A stretch of 64,000 nucleotides of DNA from MSPOR6 sp964652195 (GTDB taxonomy: Bacteria > Poribacteria > WGA-4E > WGA-3G), in the NCBI GenBank assembly GCA_964652195.1, contig CAZZBB010000074.1, forward strand, positions 1-64,000. The letters run 5' to 3'. The first letter of the stretch is position 1; every line of letters starts with the position of its first letter. Shown piece by piece: positions 26,419-35,271 of the stretch. The notes under the pieces were generated by a model. The model worked only from the letters and a program-made list of their open reading frames with translations. It did not search any database and was not told the origin of the DNA. Position numbers and translations under genes: made by a program.

Positions 26419-27473
26419 TACAGGATACTATGCTTTTTGTTGTAGGGAATAGCCGAAGCGGAACAACAATGATGGGACGTATTTTGGGGAATCATCTTGA
26501 TGTTTATACTTTTGGTGAACTCCATTTTTTTGGACAGTTATGGTCTCCCTCATCCTCTTCTGAATTACATCAACAGAAAGCAGAAAAAATGGCTTCACAA
26601 CTATTTTGTATTCAACGTGAAGGTTACCGCACACACGGTAAGTCAAGTAGATTTCTTGATGAATCACAAAGTTTTCTCAGTGAATTAGCCGAATATCCTA
26701 CAACACCTGAACGTCTTTTTTCAGAGTTCCTTCAATACGAAACAACACGAAACAGTAAAACTATTCCTTGTGATCAAACACCTCGCAATGTATTTTATAT
26801 TAATGACATCCTGCAATTCTATCCACAGGCAAAAATTATCAACATGATTCGAGATCCGCTGGATGTACTTCTATCCCAAAAACGAAAATGGAAACGACGT
26901 TTCCTCGGAGGGTCCGATCTGCCGATGAAAGAGATGCTCCGTGACTGGATTAACTACCATCCTATTACTATCAGTCGAATCTGGCAGACTGCTGTTACCG
27001 CCGCAGATAAATTTGTTGATAATGAACGAGTTATTTCTATTTACTTTGAAAAACTACTTTCAAATCCTGAAGCCACAGTCTCTAACATCTGTCAATTTAT
27101 AGGTGTCGATTACGCTGCTTCAATGCTGCAAGTGCCACAGGTCGGTTCGTCTGTTAACATAGATAAGCCTGATCAACTCGGTATAAACCCAGCTCGGGCA
27201 AATAACTGGCAATTTGGTCAAAATGTAAAAAAAGATTCTGATCTTCTTCAAAACGAAAACCGGAGAACACTCTCTAACACTGAAATTTACATATCCCAAA
27301 AAATAAATAAAACGCTGATGGATAAACATAACTACAATCTAATGTCAATTCGACCAAACGTCTTTAGTTTGGTTACTAACATCCTTTCATTTCCAATTAA
27401 ATTGGCTGCAGCATTTGTTTGTAACCTTGATAGGATAAAAAACATCCGCGAAACTTTAAAAAGACGTCTGTAG
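26415..27473 (+). CDS. Sulfotransferase, third of four
   Basis: GTG start at 26415, overlapping the hydrolase stop by four bases. The P-loop-like PAPS site VVGNSRSGTTMMGRIL is at 9-24, and AKIINMIRDPLDVLLSQKRKW is the 3'-phosphate site. FEKLLSNPEATVSNICQFIGVDY follows, as in Sulfotransfer_3-type enzymes. The protein is 352 aa and cytoplasmic. The spacing between motifs and the RSGTT signature set it apart from the 21362 and 22423 enzymes and bring it closer to the 27498 gene. It is part of the coupled polymerase-hydrolase-sulfotransferase block. Confidence 0.87.
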   Translation: MIQDTMLFVVGNSRSGTTMMGRILGNHLDVYTFGELHFFGQLWSPSSSSELHQQKAEKMASQLFCIQREGYRTHGKSSRFLDESQSFLSELAEYPTTPERLFSEFLQYETTRNSKTIPCDQTPRNVFYINDILQFYPQAKIINMIRDPLDVLLSQKRKWKRRFLGGSDLPMKEMLRDWINYHPITISRIWQTAVTAADKFVDNERVISIYFEKLLSNPEATVSNICQFIGVDYAASMLQVPQVGSSVNIDKPDQLGINPARANNWQFGQNVKKDSDLLQNENRRTLSNTEIYISQKINKTLMDKHNYNLMSIRPNVFSLVTNILSFPIKLAAAFVCNLDRIKNIRETLKRRL

Positions 27474-27497
27474 CCGAATATTAATCCGAATAAATAT

Positions 27498-28499
27498 ATG
27501 ATTGCCCAAATTAATTCCGATTATATCAAAAGTCGTCCCACTAAAGCAATAACTAGACTGATTAGTTATACCTTCTTTGAAGGACGTCCTGTAACAACAA
27601 AAGGCAGGTGGATAAATCCAATCGTATTTTCTATCCTGAAAATGGCAGCGAAAAGTAGCAGACAATTCACACCTGTTGAAAAGCCTATTTTCATTCTTGG
27701 CACGGGCCGAAGTGGAACTACAATCTTAGGTGTAGTGCTTTCCATGCATAAAGATGTTGGATACCTAAATGAACCAAAAGCGATTTGGCACCTTATCCAT
27801 CCACATGAGGACATCATCGGCAATTACAGTCTAAACCACGTGAAGTACCGTCTCACAGCCGAAGAAGCAACAAACGAAATGTGTCAACGTGCTGCTCAGA
27901 TGTTTGGTGCTTATTTGTCAGCTACTGGTTCAAAACGACTCGTTGATAAATACCCAGAACTCATTTTCAGGGTTGATTTTGTCAAGGACATTTTTCCTGA
28001 TGCCCGTTTTATATTTCTTGTGCGAAATGGGTGGGATACATGTCATTCGATTGCCAACTGGTCAAAACGTCTCGGTGTTCAGGTAAATGGTGAGAAACAC
28101 GATTGGTGGGGTGTGGACGACCGTAAATGGAAACTGATAGTTGACCAATTGGTTACTACAGACGTAGACTTGAAAAACATTGTTGATGATATCAAAAATT
28201 TTGATCGGCATTTGGACAGAGCATCCATTGAGTGGATTGTGACTATGCGTGAAGGGCTACATTTAATTGACACTATTTCCGAATGTATACACACTGTTCG
28301 CTTTGAAGAATTAACTTCAAAGCCAGAAATTACACTCACACATTTATGTGACTTTTGCGAATTGCTAACAGATAGGACCTTCCTGAATTATGCACAGCAC
28401 AACCTAAATCTTGTACCGCCAAGAGAACCTTTTGATTTACATCCGAAAATAGCACCGATTTTCTATGACACGATGGCGAGATTAGGGTATAATACTTAG
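27498..28499 (+). CDS. Sulfotransferase, fourth of four
   Basis: The PAPS loop FILGTGRSGTTILG is at 65-78, preceded by about 60 residues that include a basic amphipathic stretch. ARFIFLVRNGWDTCHSIANW matches the 3'-phosphate-binding region, and VRFEELTSKPEITLTHLCDFCEL is the conserved helix. The protein is 333 aa and closes the compact gene run begun at 18988. No ribosome binding site is obvious, so translation may depend on the upstream gene 24 bases away. Four sulfotransferases in one locus imply a polysaccharide sulfated at several positions (inference). Confidence 0.87.
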   Translation: MIAQINSDYIKSRPTKAITRLISYTFFEGRPVTTKGRWINPIVFSILKMAAKSSRQFTPVEKPIFILGTGRSGTTILGVVLSMHKDVGYLNEPKAIWHLIHPHEDIIGNYSLNHVKYRLTAEEATNEMCQRAAQMFGAYLSATGSKRLVDKYPELIFRVDFVKDIFPDARFIFLVRNGWDTCHSIANWSKRLGVQVNGEKHDWWGVDDRKWKLIVDQLVTTDVDLKNIVDDIKNFDRHLDRASIEWIVTMREGLHLIDTISECIHTVRFEELTSKPEITLTHLCDFCELLTDRTFLNYAQHNLNLVPPREPFDLHPKIAPIFYDTMARLGYNT

Positions 28500-29216
28500 G
28501 GGTTTTCAAATAAGTTGGTAAAAAACCATACTACCCAAAAAAGGTATTATTCTGTTATGTAGCAAAATCTAAACTCAAAAACACATGACATTATTTCCTT
28601 TTTTTGCTCAAAAAAGTATTAAGAACAGGACTTACGCAATTCCTCTTAAAGTCCCTTTGATAAGAGAATTTAAGGGGTTAAAAAACAATAACACTTAATT
28701 CTCGGATATTTTGAATAAAATCTCCTATTTTCTAAAAAACCACATAAATCCTGACGAATTATATATCTGAAAAACAGTTGTCATCTTGCGGTGATCACGG
28801 TTTCATCTTGGGGAACTGGGAGATGGAGAAAGGGAACAACTAAGGTGTTAGAACGAATGCCTTTACAAAGCCCGTTGACTTCTATCCTACAATGTGTGAT
28901 GCATGCCAAATTCAAGAACCGTTGCATTTTGAAAGCATAACCATGATAACGGTCATAGAACAACCGACCTTTACCTGGAAAACTGCTGCATTTAGCCAAT
29001 TTAAGATTGGTGATATAGAATACGTCTCTATCAGGCGCTGGTATTAATCGGAATAAACATTACAGCCTCTTGGGATGGACGAAATTCTGTAGTTGAATTG
29101 GTAGCAAACTGAGCATATTTTATTCTCTCAAAACTTGTAAGTTAATAGTAATCCGTGTAATGGTTATTCATAATTAATATATATCCGTGCTTCGTTTTGA
29201 GGAGGAACACATAAAA
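28500..29216. other. Intergenic stretch with decayed repeat, no clear gene
   Basis: GGACTTACGCA at 28628-28638 resembles a common insertion-sequence end. It is followed by a degenerate palindrome (28639-28677: CTCTTAAAGTCCC, TTTGATAAG, AATTTAAGGGG) of a type widespread between bacterial genes. From 28780 to 29130 short open stretches on the plus strand in shifting frames (for example ending QALVLIGINITASWDGRN... before a TGA near 29110) look like remains of a lost coding region. I cannot name it. GAGGAGG at 29200-29206 belongs to the next gene. Confidence 0.4.
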
Positions 29217-30845
29217 ATGTCTACACGCATCTTATTTTTATTAGGTGCACTATTACTTTTTTGTTATTTACCTATATGTCAAGCGGCTTCGCTGATAAAT
29301 GTTCCTTTAAATCCAAATATATCTGATTTTAATACTGAAACCTACCGTTTTATTCATCGTTTACTTAATAAACGTGTGATATCAGGTATACCGCGGGGTT
29401 CTCTTCCATTTACAGGTGGTCAAATCGCAACTTTCCTAAAGGATACATCCGAAAAACATCAAAATGGGGAAATTGAATTAAGTTCAAATGATCTTAAAAA
29501 ATTGAATTCACTTCTTGCATTTTACTCTGAAGCAGGAACAAATACACCCCCAGAACGCAGATTACATCTGATGTCCACTACTGATGAGTCAACATTTCGC
29601 TTATCCTTCGACCTAAGTGCTGTACAACATGAAAGAACGAGATTAATTGATAACGAATCTGAACTTCCTTCTGATGAAGGAAACATGCATACCACCACGT
29701 TTCACCCTCATATCTATGGTCAAGTAAATAAAAATTTCGCTTTTTCAGTAGATATGGCATATAGGTTTTTATATGGTGATATTTTCGATGACATTTATGT
29801 AGATGAATCGAAATATAGGCAATTAGAAGGTGAATTAAAGAATAGAACAGCAATTAATAACTATATTAAGTTTAAATTCCCTTGGTTTGAATTACAGTAT
29901 GGAAACGATAATTTACAATGGGGACCTGGTTATCATGGAAATTTAACAGTTTCACCTAATCCTATTGCCATCAACATGCTGAAACTCAATGCAACATACA
30001 ACAATATAACTTATACAAGTTTCACTGGTGAATTGGAAGATATGTCGCAGGAGATTAACGAAAAATATATTTCGGGACATAGAGCTGAAGGATATTTTTG
30101 GGATAGGTTCGGATTTGGAATTTCAGAGGTAGTGGTATACGGCAACCGTTTTGAGATAGGATACGTCAATCCAATTAACATCTACTTAATCAACGAACAA
30201 ACTATTTCACGTGCAGATGGACGGGTACCTGGGAGTGGGGACAATGTAATCGCCAGTGTTGATTTGAGACTTCGACCTATCGATAATTTTGAAATTTATG
30301 CTGAACTAATGGTAGATGATGGAAATCCTGCAGCAAGTTTTCATCATTGGGATACAAAATTCGGTATCCTTGGAGGTATATACCTCACAGATCCATTTGG
30401 ACTCTCAGATTCTGATCTTCATTTTGAATATGCTTTCATAAATCAGTATGCATATACCCATATAAATCCATTCAACGTATATAAGCATTTCACTTCTGTG
30501 ATTGGTCATCATATTGGTTCCGATGCAGATAATTTATGGATAGCATTCCGTAGACGATTCACAGATAAACTTGAAACAATTTTTGAGTATGAATTAGAAC
30601 GACACGGTGAAGGAAATGTAGATAAACATCATCCTGAAGATGCACCAAAAGATGATGTTTGGACACCACTATCAGGATTAACTGCAAGTGAACACAGAGT
30701 GAAAATAGGATTTAATTGGGTTGTTATTGGACATTATTCAATATATGGTAATTGGACAAGAATCTGGCGTAGAAACATTGAAAATATGTTTGATGTGAAT
30801 GAATCTGCGAATGAAATTGTACTAAAATTCCTATATCGAATCTAA
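29217..30845 (+). CDS. Wzi-family capsule assembly outer-membrane beta-barrel protein
   Basis: ATG at 29217 has GAGGAGG 10 bases upstream; an upstream ATG-like start at 29187 would place that site inside the gene. A signal peptide (ILFLLGALLLFCYLPICQAA) is followed by an N-terminal helical region (FIHRLLNKRVISGIPRGSLPFT). A long series of amphipathic beta strands then ends in an aromatic-rich C-terminus (LKFLYRI). Motifs such as FELQYGNDNLQWGPGYHGNL and NPINIYLINEQ agree with the Wzi capsule-assembly family, in which a barrel with a helical bundle holds capsule at the cell surface. The protein is 542 aa, normal for the family. It supports the view that this locus makes a capsule. Confidence 0.83.
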   Translation: MSTRILFLLGALLLFCYLPICQAASLINVPLNPNISDFNTETYRFIHRLLNKRVISGIPRGSLPFTGGQIATFLKDTSEKHQNGEIELSSNDLKKLNSLLAFYSEAGTNTPPERRLHLMSTTDESTFRLSFDLSAVQHERTRLIDNESELPSDEGNMHTTTFHPHIYGQVNKNFAFSVDMAYRFLYGDIFDDIYVDESKYRQLEGELKNRTAINNYIKFKFPWFELQYGNDNLQWGPGYHGNLTVSPNPIAINMLKLNATYNNITYTSFTGELEDMSQEINEKYISGHRAEGYFWDRFGFGISEVVVYGNRFEIGYVNPINIYLINEQTISRADGRVPGSGDNVIASVDLRLRPIDNFEIYAELMVDDGNPAASFHHWDTKFGILGGIYLTDPFGLSDSDLHFEYAFINQYAYTHINPFNVYKHFTSVIGHHIGSDADNLWIAFRRRFTDKLETIFEYELERHGEGNVDKHHPEDAPKDDVWTPLSGLTASEHRVKIGFNWVVIGHYSIYGNWTRIWRRNIENMFDVNESANEIVLKFLYRI

Positions 30846-31008
30846 GTTAATTATCATGTTTGTTATATTTCTTGAAGAAAAATTCCTACTCGTTTATCTA
30901 AGTAATTGGTTTTTTATTAATTTATGATTACAATATATGTATCAACTAAACTCTCATAAAAATGAAATGAGTATTTATTATATAATTATCATGAATGAAG
31001 GTACATAA

Positions 31009-32127
31009 ATGCAGATAAGTGTATTAGGGATTCGAGGGCTACCAGGAACTTATAGTGGGTTAGAAACCATCATGGGGGAACTTGCCCCACGCTGGGTAGA
31101 AGCAGGACATGAGGTTATCGTCTATTGTCGAAAAGCAGTCTTCAAAGAGAGACCTTCCGAATGGAAAGGCATCAAGTTAGTCTATCTACCCAGTATTGAA
31201 CATAAAGTATTTAGTACCCTCAGCCACAGTTTTTTAGCAACTTTACACGCTTCGTTTTCTTCTTCTGACGCTATTCTTGTATGGAATGCTGCCAATGGTC
31301 CGTTTGGGTGGCTTTTCCGTATTTTTGGTAAAAGTGCTGTTATCAACGTTGATGGAATGGAGTGGCTACGCCCAAAGTGGAAGGGTATAGGGGCTGTTTA
31401 TTTTAAATGGGCAGCTAAAATGGCTACTTCTGCTTTTCCAATTGTGATAACCGATGCCGAAGAAATGAAGAGACTTTACCTTGAAGAATTAGGTGCTGAG
31501 ACAACATATATTGCTTACGGGGCAAATATCGAGCCTTCAGAACATCCTGAAGTTGTGTCAGATTATGGACTCGATTCAAGAGATTTCTATCTCATAGCAA
31601 GTCGTCTTGTTCCTGACAATAATGCTGATCTAATTTTGGAGGCATTTGTAAACTCAAATAGCCAGAAAAAACTTGCCATAGCAGGTGGAGCAGACTATCG
31701 AGGCAACAAACTTGAGAACGAGTTTTTAGATAAATTGAAAAATATTGCTAATGAAAACGTCTTGTTTCTCGGACACATTGATAGTTCTGAACATATTAAA
31801 GAACTTCATCATCACTGTTTCGCTTATATCCATGGGCATCAGTTTGGAGGAATAAATCCGTCAATACTAAAAGCCTTAGGTTTTTCAAACTGTATACTTG
31901 CACTAAATACACCATTTAATCATGAGGTATTAGAGGGTGGTAAATACGGTATACTCTTTGATAAGAATACGGATTCATTAAAAGAAAAAATTGAAGAATT
32001 AGAAGTAAATATCGACAAAGTTGAAGATTTCAGGCATAGAGCACCTGAACAGATTAGAAAAAGGTTCAATTGGGACCATATTGCTGATCAATACATTGAA
32101 GTATTCGAAAAATTACAATCAAAATAA
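31009..32127 (+). CDS. Glycosyltransferase, DUF1972/GT4-type
   Basis: The N-terminus VLGIRGLPGTYSGLETIMGELAPR is diagnostic of the DUF1972 acceptor domain found in rhamnosyl- and related glycosyltransferases of capsule loci. The C-terminal GT4 donor half contains ASRLVPDNNADLILEAF, GHIDSSEHIKELHHHC, the GGINPSILKALGFSN segment in place of the usual E-x7-E, and CILALNTPFNHEVL. The protein is 372 aa with no signal peptide. AAGG lies 8 bases before the ATG. It precedes the initiating sugar transferase by about 60-90 bases, so the pair likely starts the repeat unit: the transferase loads the first sugar and this enzyme adds the next. Confidence 0.87.
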   Translation: MQISVLGIRGLPGTYSGLETIMGELAPRWVEAGHEVIVYCRKAVFKERPSEWKGIKLVYLPSIEHKVFSTLSHSFLATLHASFSSSDAILVWNAANGPFGWLFRIFGKSAVINVDGMEWLRPKWKGIGAVYFKWAAKMATSAFPIVITDAEEMKRLYLEELGAETTYIAYGANIEPSEHPEVVSDYGLDSRDFYLIASRLVPDNNADLILEAFVNSNSQKKLAIAGGADYRGNKLENEFLDKLKNIANENVLFLGHIDSSEHIKELHHHCFAYIHGHQFGGINPSILKALGFSNCILALNTPFNHEVLEGGKYGILFDKNTDSLKEKIEELEVNIDKVEDFRHRAPEQIRKRFNWDHIADQYIEVFEKLQSK

Positions 32128-32214
32128 AATTTCTTGAACAATTCGACAAATGATATTTAAACTTTACAGATTTATAGTAGAACATTGAATATTACAGAAA
32201 CTAATCTTACATAT

Positions 32215-32823
32215 ATGAAGGATACTACAGATACATTAGAGGACAAATTAACATCATTCTATGCAAGACGTGGAAAATACATCATAGATTTTTTCGCTGC
32301 ACTAATCTTAGTCCTACTTTTTTCACCAATAATGATACTTATTGCTGTTCTCATTAAGGTATCCTCACGAGGACCAGTGTTATTCTCACATAAACGTGTT
32401 GGGATTAACAACAATCTCTTTGTAATATATAAATTCAGAAGTCTACACATTGACACACCATCATATTCTGAAAATCCAGAGTCAACTGATGACCAACGCA
32501 TCACTTCTATTGGAAAGTGGATCCGTAAAACCAGTTTAGATGAATTACCCCAATTGTTTAATGTAATTAAAGGGGAAATGAGTCTTGTAGGACCAAGACC
32601 TGAAATGCCATTTCTTGCGGAACAATACGAAAAATTAGAAAATCAACGACATCTTGTTCGTCCAGGAATGACAGGTTTGTGGCAACTTAGTTCTAAACGA
32701 AAGGGTACAATTCGTGAAGGCATTCCAATTGATTTGGAATATATCATGAACCTATCATTATGGAAAGATTTTAAAATTCTATTACGAACCTTTAAGGTTT
32801 TTTGGGATGATAATACCTACTAA
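32215..32823 (+). CDS. Undecaprenyl-phosphate sugar phosphotransferase (bacterial sugar transferase)
   Basis: This initiating enzyme transfers sugar-1-phosphate from a UDP-sugar to undecaprenyl phosphate at the inner membrane. One hydrophobic segment (DFFAALILVLLFSPIMILIAVLI) is followed by the cytosolic catalytic core: FSHKRVG, YKFRSL, TSLDELPQLFNVIKGEMSLVGPRPE and RPGMTGLWQL. At about 202 aa it is the short EpsL/PglC-like form without the extra membrane domain of WcaJ. The start is uncertain: ATG at 32215, or TTG at 32185 adding ten residues; neither has a good ribosome binding site. It is the biochemical first step of the polysaccharide locus. Confidence 0.88.
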   Translation: MKDTTDTLEDKLTSFYARRGKYIIDFFAALILVLLFSPIMILIAVLIKVSSRGPVLFSHKRVGINNNLFVIYKFRSLHIDTPSYSENPESTDDQRITSIGKWIRKTSLDELPQLFNVIKGEMSLVGPRPEMPFLAEQYEKLENQRHLVRPGMTGLWQLSSKRKGTIREGIPIDLEYIMNLSLWKDFKILLRTFKVFWDDNTY

Positions 32824-32843
32824 TTATACTCATTTGATCTAAT

Positions 32844-33200
32844 ATGATAAAGTACTTTGAAAACTTAAGCAGAATCCTCAGATATAGTTTTAAACTGATA
32901 TGTCCAGAATGTGGTATTGGAAAACTATTTGAGAAAGGATTTAGGATGTATTCACATTGTCCAAAATGTGGATTGAAATATGAACGTGAACAGGGTTATT
33001 TCATTGGAGCAATGTATATTAATTATGGCGTAACAGTATTGCTTATATTCCCAGGTTACTTTATTGTAAGTTTATTCACTTCAGTTCCTGATATACTAAA
33101 TATTGGGATCTGGGGTATAATTTCTGGAGTATTTCCAACCTTTTTCTATCGATATTCAAAGAGTCTATGGCTAAATATTGATTATTCAATTGACCATTAA
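32844..33200 (+). CDS. DUF983 family small membrane protein
   Basis: A cytosolic zinc-ribbon-like N-terminus (CPECGIGKLF and CPKCGLKYEREQGYF) precedes two hydrophobic helices (YGVTVLLIFPGYFIVSLF and IGIWGIISGVFPTFFYRY). The combination of two CPxC pairs, the ExGYFIGAMYINY motif and 118 aa identifies DUF983, whose function is not established. It follows the sugar transferase by 20 bases and may be co-transcribed, but family members occur in many contexts, so a link to polysaccharide is weak. Confidence 0.85.
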   Translation: MIKYFENLSRILRYSFKLICPECGIGKLFEKGFRMYSHCPKCGLKYEREQGYFIGAMYINYGVTVLLIFPGYFIVSLFTSVPDILNIGIWGIISGVFPTFFYRYSKSLWLNIDYSIDH

Positions 33201-33232
33201 AATAACCATTATTTAACTACGATTTCTAACGA

Positions 33233-33982
33233 TTATCTTGTGAATATCTGTCCTCTAACATAAGCCCCTTCATCAGATGCCAAGAATGTCAATACCTTCC
33301 CTACTCCAGCTGGATCCCCAAGAGAATTCATAGCTTGCTCAACTGCTGCATCTGGATCATTCCCAGCGAGTTTGGCCGATTGGGCTATCTGTCCAAGTTT
33401 CAGGGGAGTAGACAATCCTCCAGGACAAATTGTATGCATTCGTATATTACCTCCAACTTGATTCTCAACTGTCATCACAAGACCGTTTACTCCTCCTTTA
33501 CTTGATGCATACGCAACTGATGAACTTCCACCACGAACCCCTGCACCGGATGCAATGCAGAGAATCACACCTCCTCCACTTCTCTCCATAACAGGAACAG
33601 CATGCTTAATGGCATAGAATGTACCTTTTAGGTTTACATCTATGACTGAATCAAATGTAGCCGCCTCAAAATCATCTATACGAACACTTGCCCCTTGTAG
33701 TACTCCAGCACTTGTGACTAATGTATGTATACCTCCGAATGATTTCTCGGCAATTTGCATGAGATTTGAGACCTGTTCTTCATCAGTTACATCTGTAATA
33801 ACAAACTTTGCATCTCCTCCATTCTTCTCAATAACATTAATGGTTTCAAGTGCATCAACTTCATTAATATCTCCAATTACCACTTTAGCTCCTGCATCTG
33901 CATACGCAATTGCAGTTGCAGCACCAATACCTGTTGAACCACCTGTTATTACACCAACCTTATCCGTCAGTTGAACTTTCAT
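33233..33982 (-). CDS. SDR-family oxidoreductase (FabG-like)
   Basis: A classical short-chain dehydrogenase of 249 aa. The cofactor motif is GGSTGIGAA at about 14-22, with D-I-N-E near residue 40 suggesting NAD preference. DVTDEEQV and the SAGVLQG motif follow, and the catalytic S/Y/K are visible in CIASGAG and YASSKGG. The C-terminus has CPGGLSTPL and a FLASDEGAYVRGQIF end typical of FabG-like and sorbitol or gluconate dehydrogenases. It is convergent with DUF983, with 32 bases between stops. The substrate is not predictable from sequence. Confidence 0.88.
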   Translation of the reverse strand: MKVQLTDKVGVITGGSTGIGAATAIAYADAGAKVVIGDINEVDALETINVIEKNGGDAKFVITDVTDEEQVSNLMQIAEKSFGGIHTLVTSAGVLQGASVRIDDFEAATFDSVIDVNLKGTFYAIKHAVPVMERSGGGVILCIASGAGVRGGSSSVAYASSKGGVNGLVMTVENQVGGNIRMHTICPGGLSTPLKLGQIAQSAKLAGNDPDAAVEQAMNSLGDPAGVGKVLTFLASDEGAYVRGQIFTR

Positions 33983-34136
33983 AATTCTATCCTCCCATTG
34001 CCAAAAATATAGAAAAGTATAGGAATATTCGATAGACTTGGCAAGTGAATTTTTGTATTAACCAACTGGAAGTGATTTAAAAAAAATAAATGGGAAGTAT
34101 GATGCAGAGCAAGGAAAGAAATTGAAAAACTAATGA

Positions 34137-34964
34137 TTAGATTTTTAAACTGAATCGATATGGAATACGTAACCGTTGGGTCACCACTACTTTACCACTC
34201 ATAGCCGGGTTAAACTCGGAGGCTTTCAAAGCTTGGATTGCAGATTCCTCACATCCAAGTCCATTCACATTTATTACCTTAACAACACGTATATCTGTTG
34301 CCTTTCCATCTATCCCAATTGTTGCTTCTAATACAACCAATCCCTCTTGATGTGTAAGTCGTGCTGATTCAGGATATTGGGGATCAACCTTCTTTAAGAA
34401 ACTGGCATTTTGAGTTGGTTCAGATATATCTGGAATGTTTAATGGTAAAGGTGTGAGTTCATAATCGTCAAATTCTGATATATCGACTTTTGTCTGTTTT
34501 TCTGGTCGATTAAATGAAAATCTTGTGGAAGATAACCTCTTAGGAACTACTACCTTCCTTTGTTGTATAGGAATGTGTTTAGAAGAGAATCGATTATCTA
34601 TATCACAGGTTTGAAGTTTATTCATTGATGTGGAACCCAATATAATTTGATCTCTTTTATAAATAAAATTTGTTACAGTTGAAGGTTGAATATGCTTATT
34701 TGGACGATATAGATCAGTTGTCTTCAGGATATCCATTCTGGGTGTTACAAACTTTTTCTTTGGATTGGAAATAATCCTTTTTTGTGTTTGAACAGATACA
34801 AAATCTACATCCAACACATTTGTCTGATAGTCTGGAGTATCGACAGATGATATACCAATAATTGATATTCCCACACCATGTATAAATATGGATAGAATAA
34901 GTGATAGATTTTGCTTCAAACCAATAAAGGCGATCTTGTTTAATATTTGGACAATTATGTTCAT
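34137..34964 (-). CDS. TonB-family protein (energy transducer C-terminal domain)
   Basis: An N-terminal membrane anchor (LSLILSIFIHGVGISIIGI) is followed by a long basic linker (about residues 40-180) and the TonB C-terminal domain: DPQYPESARLTHQEGLVVLEATIGIDGKA, VVKVINVNGLGCEESAIQALKASEFNPA and RLRIPYRFSL. I use the ATG at 34964; an ATG at 34994 adds ten residues. TonB proteins link inner-membrane proton-motive force to outer-membrane receptors, but ExbB/ExbD and a TonB-dependent receptor are not in this window. The Pro-rich linker usual for TonB is replaced by a Lys/Arg/Ser-rich one. Confidence 0.85.
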   Translation of the reverse strand: MNIIVQILNKIAFIGLKQNLSLILSIFIHGVGISIIGISSVDTPDYQTNVLDVDFVSVQTQKRIISNPKKKFVTPRMDILKTTDLYRPNKHIQPSTVTNFIYKRDQIILGSTSMNKLQTCDIDNRFSSKHIPIQQRKVVVPKRLSSTRFSFNRPEKQTKVDISEFDDYELTPLPLNIPDISEPTQNASFLKKVDPQYPESARLTHQEGLVVLEATIGIDGKATDIRVVKVINVNGLGCEESAIQALKASEFNPAMSGKVVVTQRLRIPYRFSLKI

Positions 34965-35271
34965 AGTTTTAACACCTAAAAAATCTAATTGCAAGTATTT
35001 CCTATGTTATCATGCGAAATAACTACCAATATGATAATCTTGAGACTTTTCATGATTCATCTACCCATCTTAGATGCAATTCTCGTGCCATATTGTTATA
35101 TTCACAAGTTTTCATTAGTATTGAGGATATTTATAACCTGCATTCTCCGATTTGTAGAGTATAAATATATTTACAATTGAAATCTGGTAAACATCTATGT
35201 TATTATTATTTTTAACTAATCTTCAAATGTACTGTTCATATTGTTTTTACTCTATCCGATAGGAGTTTAAA

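Noticed and set aside
28781..28999. Minus-strand ORF of 72 codons
   Set aside because: No ribosome binding site, no signal or domain, and it lies in a stretch with broken open frames on the other strand. More likely a by-product of a decayed region.
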